A stretch of 64,000 bases of DNA from assembly GCA_002633005.1 (NCBI GenBank), contig NMRA01000109.1, forward strand, positions 802,377 to 866,376, written 5' to 3'. Made by a program: the position numbers and the translations under genes. The notes beneath the pieces were generated by a model that saw only the letters and a program-made list of their open reading frames with translations, ran no database searches and had not been told where the DNA came from. Shown here in pieces: positions 39,701-45,700 of this stretch. The DNA is from Phoronis australis (Eukaryota; Phoronida; Phoronidae). Each line of letters opens with the position of its first letter. Positions within the stretch are counted from its first letter, which is position 1.

Positions 39701-42700
39701 ATACAACATTATGCAGCAAAACAATCAGCCTTTGAGAAATACAAAAAACACTATTTTGGCAAATATTTTTGTGTGATATAAGCAAAGAATTACCGTATCT
39801 TTACTACCGTAATCTCTCAATTGGCAGATGGTTCAAATGACTAATCAATACACTTTTGCAAAATTAAGACTTGCCTAGTGAACTCTTCTTCTAAAAGACC
39901 TGGATCAGGTGTGTAAAACTTGACAGAGAATCTGAAGGACATGTCGTGCTGTGAGCCTGTCTGCTTGACAATGTATTTCTCATTGTCTAGCCACCGTAGG
40001 ACGCCAGTTGCATCCTTGTACTCCAGGCCGAAGTAATCCGATTCCAACAGTCTCAGGTGTTTTACTACAGCGTCAAACAAGTCGCAGCCGTGAGCTTTGT
40101 ACTGAAATGAAAACAGCACAGGTAAGTATGCAGGTGTGGCTGTCAACAGTCTTTGGTCTAACTATTGAGAAAAATTAGAAAACCAAGTTGAGGTCTCGAG
40201 GCAGGGCCAGCAATAACCATTCCCTTTGAATTATATTTAAAAATCACGCGAAATTCCCCTATCGTTAAAATCACTCCTGCCAAATGTTAGTATTGACTTC
40301 TTAAAGTATTGTTGATCAGGGGAGGCAGTCGGGAGGTGGTGATTGGGAATTTTTCCCTCAACTGACAAATTCCCCTCACAGAAGACACTGGCACCTTCCC
40401 CTCTGGTAAGCTAAGGACATGCATGGAAAGGACCGTCATTTCATTTTTCGTTTTTGTTTTTGGCAGCTTAATACCGAGAAATTGAAGTTTTAAGGATATT
40501 ACCGAATTAGCCCTAATAACCACCCAAGGGGCTTAGAAAAATTCGTTTCAGAGGAAGGCACTTAATGTAACTAAAGGCGGTTGAAACCCGGTCTCTGAAA
40601 CGGGTGAAATCGCAAGCTAAGATTAATCATATTTACGCTCTGTGATGTATCTGTAACCTATGACAGACTTACGATACAAAATTGTGGTGCATTGCTATCA
40701 AACTTTGCTGTTAAATTACTATCATTTTACAGAAAATTGTGCTGAAAGTGCTGAAATCCCAGGGCGAAAACTCGCCGACTGACTACCTTGCAATCGTCGA
40801 TATGGCGACTTCAATGATTGAATAAAAAAACAGTTTCGACTCGAGCAAATTCCCTGAAATCCTCCTTAAGTTTTCCTCATAGTGCCCCTAAGACTTTTAA
40901 GTTCCCGTGGAATCGGCATAAACGGCAGGTTAAGTACAAATCTGTGCTACATCGTGCCATCTATGATAGGCAACACGAGAAAAATCTCTGGACCAGAACA
41001 CACCTTGTTGTCACGTGACGTTTGTTATGAAGTTCGTCTGCATGTGTGAGTAAGCGAGAGCATGCGTGTCACCAGAGTTCATTTGCCAGAGTAAACGCAA
41101 TCAACAAGCTAGATGTGCATTGTATCTAAATAAATTAGCACAAGCAGTAGGCCTAAAGCAGAACGTGTTTCATTCAGCACTTGCCGGTCTCATGTGCTGA
41201 AAACGTTCGACATTTGTCTTGGTGAGGCTTTAGTCGCCGTGTGGCTGAATGCATACGTGACTACCTGACAGATATTTTTCAGTGTAAGGGTGTGTAAGCA
41301 TTCACTGTCAGTGGTCATTTTATCGGATATTTGGCTTAAAAACACCATGATTAATCAAACAATCTCTCTTAAAAATAACGCTAACATTTTTACAGTATTA
41401 GAAACTGTCGGAAATTAGTGCCAATATTCATTTCTTGTCGATGCTATGCTACCCGTTTCTTGAATGGATAGCTCCCGACTAACGTCTTTGATGACAGATA
41501 CATGTATGTAGCGCGGCTTCCTGGCGACGTGCTTTTAACACTGGCCAAGTTTTTTACTGGTCTTCCAATTCGGTTCGTGGTTTTCACGTGTACAAAGAAA
41601 TTTGGATTCCTGCTGAGGGCAGGAAATATCCACAATACAATCCCGTTGACAAATACACTACATCTGTTCTGAAAGGCCTGACCATAGTGGGACACATTCC
41701 TTGCAAATCAGCAAAACTTTTGTGTTCCTTTTGAGGCACGGCGGAAGTTTGAAGTGTATAGTCACAGCTAAATATCGACATAGCGGCGAGGCTCCTGGTC
41801 TACAATGATTCTGCGCACAATATTTTTCAGGACTGTCGGATATTATTGATAAATTGAAGACGTTACAGTAGAATTTTAAGACTGTAAGAAAGCATTTTTC
41901 GCACGTACACGTTCATGGGCCGGGCGCTTATTTTAGCAAAGTCTGAAAACGCGTGGGGGTGCTTATAGGGGCAGGTGCAGTTATTAGGGCGAAAACAGTA
42001 TTTAATTTTCAATGTAGAAATTTAAGTCATTTTTATTTTATCTTCACACAGTTACTGACAAGAGATGTCGATGAATATATTTCCAACAAATAGGATGTTA
42101 TTAACTACCTTCAGTAGATGCAAAGCAAAGATGTGTGGTAGAACAGTTTGATTATGCAAATGAATAAGACTCATTAGCAGGATCATAACAAGATACCATG
42201 GCAACTACTGACAACCAAACCTAGAATGTGGCGTGTTCATTTCCAAACTTTTTGGATTAAAGCTTTGTATATCAAATGGGATCCAAACAAACCAAGTCAT
42301 GAAAAATTAACAATGGCAGACACTTCATTTCTTACTGGACAGGAAAATAGCTACGGTCAGTCGACACTGATATCCAAACGGGTCGCATCACTGCAGATAT
42401 ATTCAACCTTGGGCAATCAATAAGTCTTTTCATGCTTTCCGATAATACAACCTGGGGGTAGAGTCTCTGTACACTAAGTAGTCATTATTTTCATATCAAA
42501 CACAGGATAATCGAATTAGGTAAGCCCCTTGCATACCAGCTTCAAGCTAATGCAATATTCCCACCAAAATCAACCAACACTTGTTCACTAACTAAATGGC
42601 TAACGTTTCCGCTAGCACTCTCCCCAGCAACAAAATGCTAGTAATGTGAAAAACGATAACAAATGTTACCTTTACGTGCACTTTGCTGGAGGTTTGAGTT

Positions 42701-45700
42701 ACTCTTAAACTTCTAGCGTTTTAGAAAGCACTTTTGTAGCCAGACCACTTATTTAAACCGACACATATGTGCAGCAGTGAAGGGCAAGGGGTCCTTATGG
42801 GACCCATTGAAGGTGTTTTGACATCAAGTTTTGCTTAAATCAAAACAATTTGGGTGGTGAGGAAACAAACAAGCTACAGGTAAACATGAGCCCTTGGAGG
42901 AGAGATGATCTCTGTGACCAAAACCCTAGTGTTTTCACTAGTGTTTTAGTCACTTATCAGAACCTAGTACAAGTGATATATTAAGAGTTTCTCAAAAATT
43001 TTACCAGAGGCTGATATTCTTTTCCCACAATTTGATTCTAAGGCAAGGTTAAAAAATTCCACCAACAGCAGTTGGTTTTAAACTGTTCCATTTTTGACAA
43101 GAGGCTATCAAAAATGGACGCTTAAAGGTTACAGTCTGATAAAAATTTCAAGTTCCTATGAATGTACCTTTCTTCTTGGTAAATTTTACTAAAAAACATG
43201 GTCACGAGACCAACTCGATGGCAGACCGGATTCGAACCTGGGCCTCAAGAGTTTCGAGTCGCCGACTTTACCACTACACCACTCAGTGGCTGACGTCATC
43301 GAACACGAAAATAGAATACTTAAATGAGCACGCGCAACAATCGCATGTTCAGCAAAGGGCATTACACCGACATATATACGCTATGAAAAATAAGACGCAT
43401 AATTTCCATAAAAACGATATAGTAATTCAGTGAAATTTTTCTCTCGGGTGTTCTCTCACTTTTAAATCACCAATCTCCAATTTGAATGCGGTTATCGTGT
43501 CGTCGGGATCCTTTGACTTGAGAATTATAGTCAGTTACTAGTGGTAACCTACTTTAGCAGATGATATTTTCCCGGTCGAAGCTTAGCGTGATAAAATGTG
43601 TAGTAAGCTATAATAGTTGCGAAACCTTAATTTATAGATTCATTTTATTTCTCTTTTGTCTAAATTTTCAATTGGTTTTGAGTATAAGCATTATTTGACA
43701 AAAATAGCTCGGTTTTTCTTAAAAGGTCACGACCTCCGACCCCGGGCCTCTGACATAGAAAGTAGTTACAAAGCCGAGGCGAGTCGAGAAAGGTAGATCG
43801 ATTCATTGCAATGTTTCTCGTTCAGTATGTGGTATAAATAGATTATTACATGTTCTCAGTCGTTATCCCCCGTTATCTAGAGCCCTCGTGGATTTTGGAG
43901 AATTCTCGTTCTCCAAGATCCACTCAGGCTCTAGGTAACGGGGGATAACGACTTCGCCATGTAATAATCTATATATATAATCATGCATTACCAGTAACCA
44001 CTCAATAAATGAACTCTAAATGTAACGTGCAATTGTTACTTATAGAACTGGGGAATGGAAATGACAAAATATAGTGAGTCCGGAATGTATATCAGAATGT
44101 AGGCTTGGAACCAATAACCACAGTTTGAAATGAAGACCAAAGTAAAAACAACATGGCAAATGTATCTTTTGGCTAGCAATCCCAGAGTCAAGTGTTTCAC
44201 CCAGTTTTAAGAAAAGCAAACTGGGAATGGGCAGGCCTAGGAGCAAAAATGTCCATCTGTTGACAGCTGCTAAAACATAAGGTTAGCCAAGAATGTGGTG
44301 TTATGAAGGAAAGGAAAAACAAAGGTGGCAGTGTTGGGCTATGTTTTTATGAAGAGTTTGTGGTAACAAAAACAATTGCAAGTAGGAGCTGTTTGAAGGC
44401 AATGCATGAATGGCCTCGCAACCATGGCAACAAAGATGGCACTTAAGTTGACCATAGTTTGCACGTAACTCAACCATAATTTGCACCCAAGTCGACCATA
44501 GTTTTGAGCACAAAAAATCAGGTGGAGTGCTAAACAACTTAAGTGTTTCAACTCACAAGTGATTTCATTGGTAGGACTTTTAAATGCAATGACTGGAATT
44601 CATAAAAACAACAGAAAATCAAGAGAACCTGAGGCCAGGAGCCCCAAAAATTGCTGCATTAGAGCAAACTAAAAACAGCAAGGACAGATCCCAAATTATA
44701 AGAACACTAGACCTCTACATCCAAATAGATGTTGAGCCATGACAACTCCATTCTCAATGACCAGGGTATTTATGAGCTTGGTCATTAAGTTGGTCAAAAC
44801 TACCCAGTATAAAATACTTGAAATTCCATCAACAGGCCTAAGGAAAGATATAAAGCTGTTGTGCAACCCCCTTCCCTGGCGAAAAAACAATTTCTGATTT
44901 GGACCATTTACTATTATATAAGTGATTTAGAAAAGATTCTTCAGCTTTGGAAAAATGAGTTCCTTATTGTTCAGACAAGAGATTGATGGACTTGTCATTA
45001 ATGCCCTGAAAGCATAGACAATAAATAGGCTGGTTCCATCAGTAAACAGCTAATGGAGTCACTACTTTGTACATTGGGGACCTTAATCATATGAGTTGAG
45101 AAAACCATTTTTACAGGCAAAGCATTAACATCCACGCATCAGTCTACACCAGGACAATTTCAAATAAACGAGGAAGTGGCATTAAACCTGTGCTTTCTGT
45201 CAAAAAAGTTTTGAGTTTGGCCGCTTATGTTGTGACGTGAAATTTTTGTGCGCTTGTTCTAATGTAACACAAATCGTTACTTCTTCCCGATCCCAGAGAT
45301 GATTTCCAAACCGAGTAAGGAACAAGACATGGTAAGGGACCTTAATCAAAATTTGTTTTCTGACAGAAAAAATGGGTTTATGCTTCTTTAAAGATTTAAG
45401 TTGACTTGGCCCCAGCCAATTACTTAACTGCAAACTGTGCAGCTGAACAGGGCTCCGCCCCAAACTGACCACTCTCAGATGAAGCTTTTCAGAGGCAGAC
45501 CACAGTTATTTCATGTGGTATGAGTGGCTACAAGAGGTTATTGGAAATCAATTGTTTCCAGAGTTTCAGCAAAGGCTATGAGTGGGGTTTCATAAATGCG
45601 TGGGAATAACAAATAGTGCCGTGCAGGAGATTCACAGTACTATGCTTGAGGCTTCACAGTACTATGCTTGAGGCTTCACAGTACTATGCTTGAGGCTTCA

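Noticed and set aside
39869-39874. Exon 2 donor at the GT after CAA (CAA|GTCTTA)
   Set aside because: Gives phase 0, while exon 3 needs phase 2; reading on would hit a stop within exon 3.
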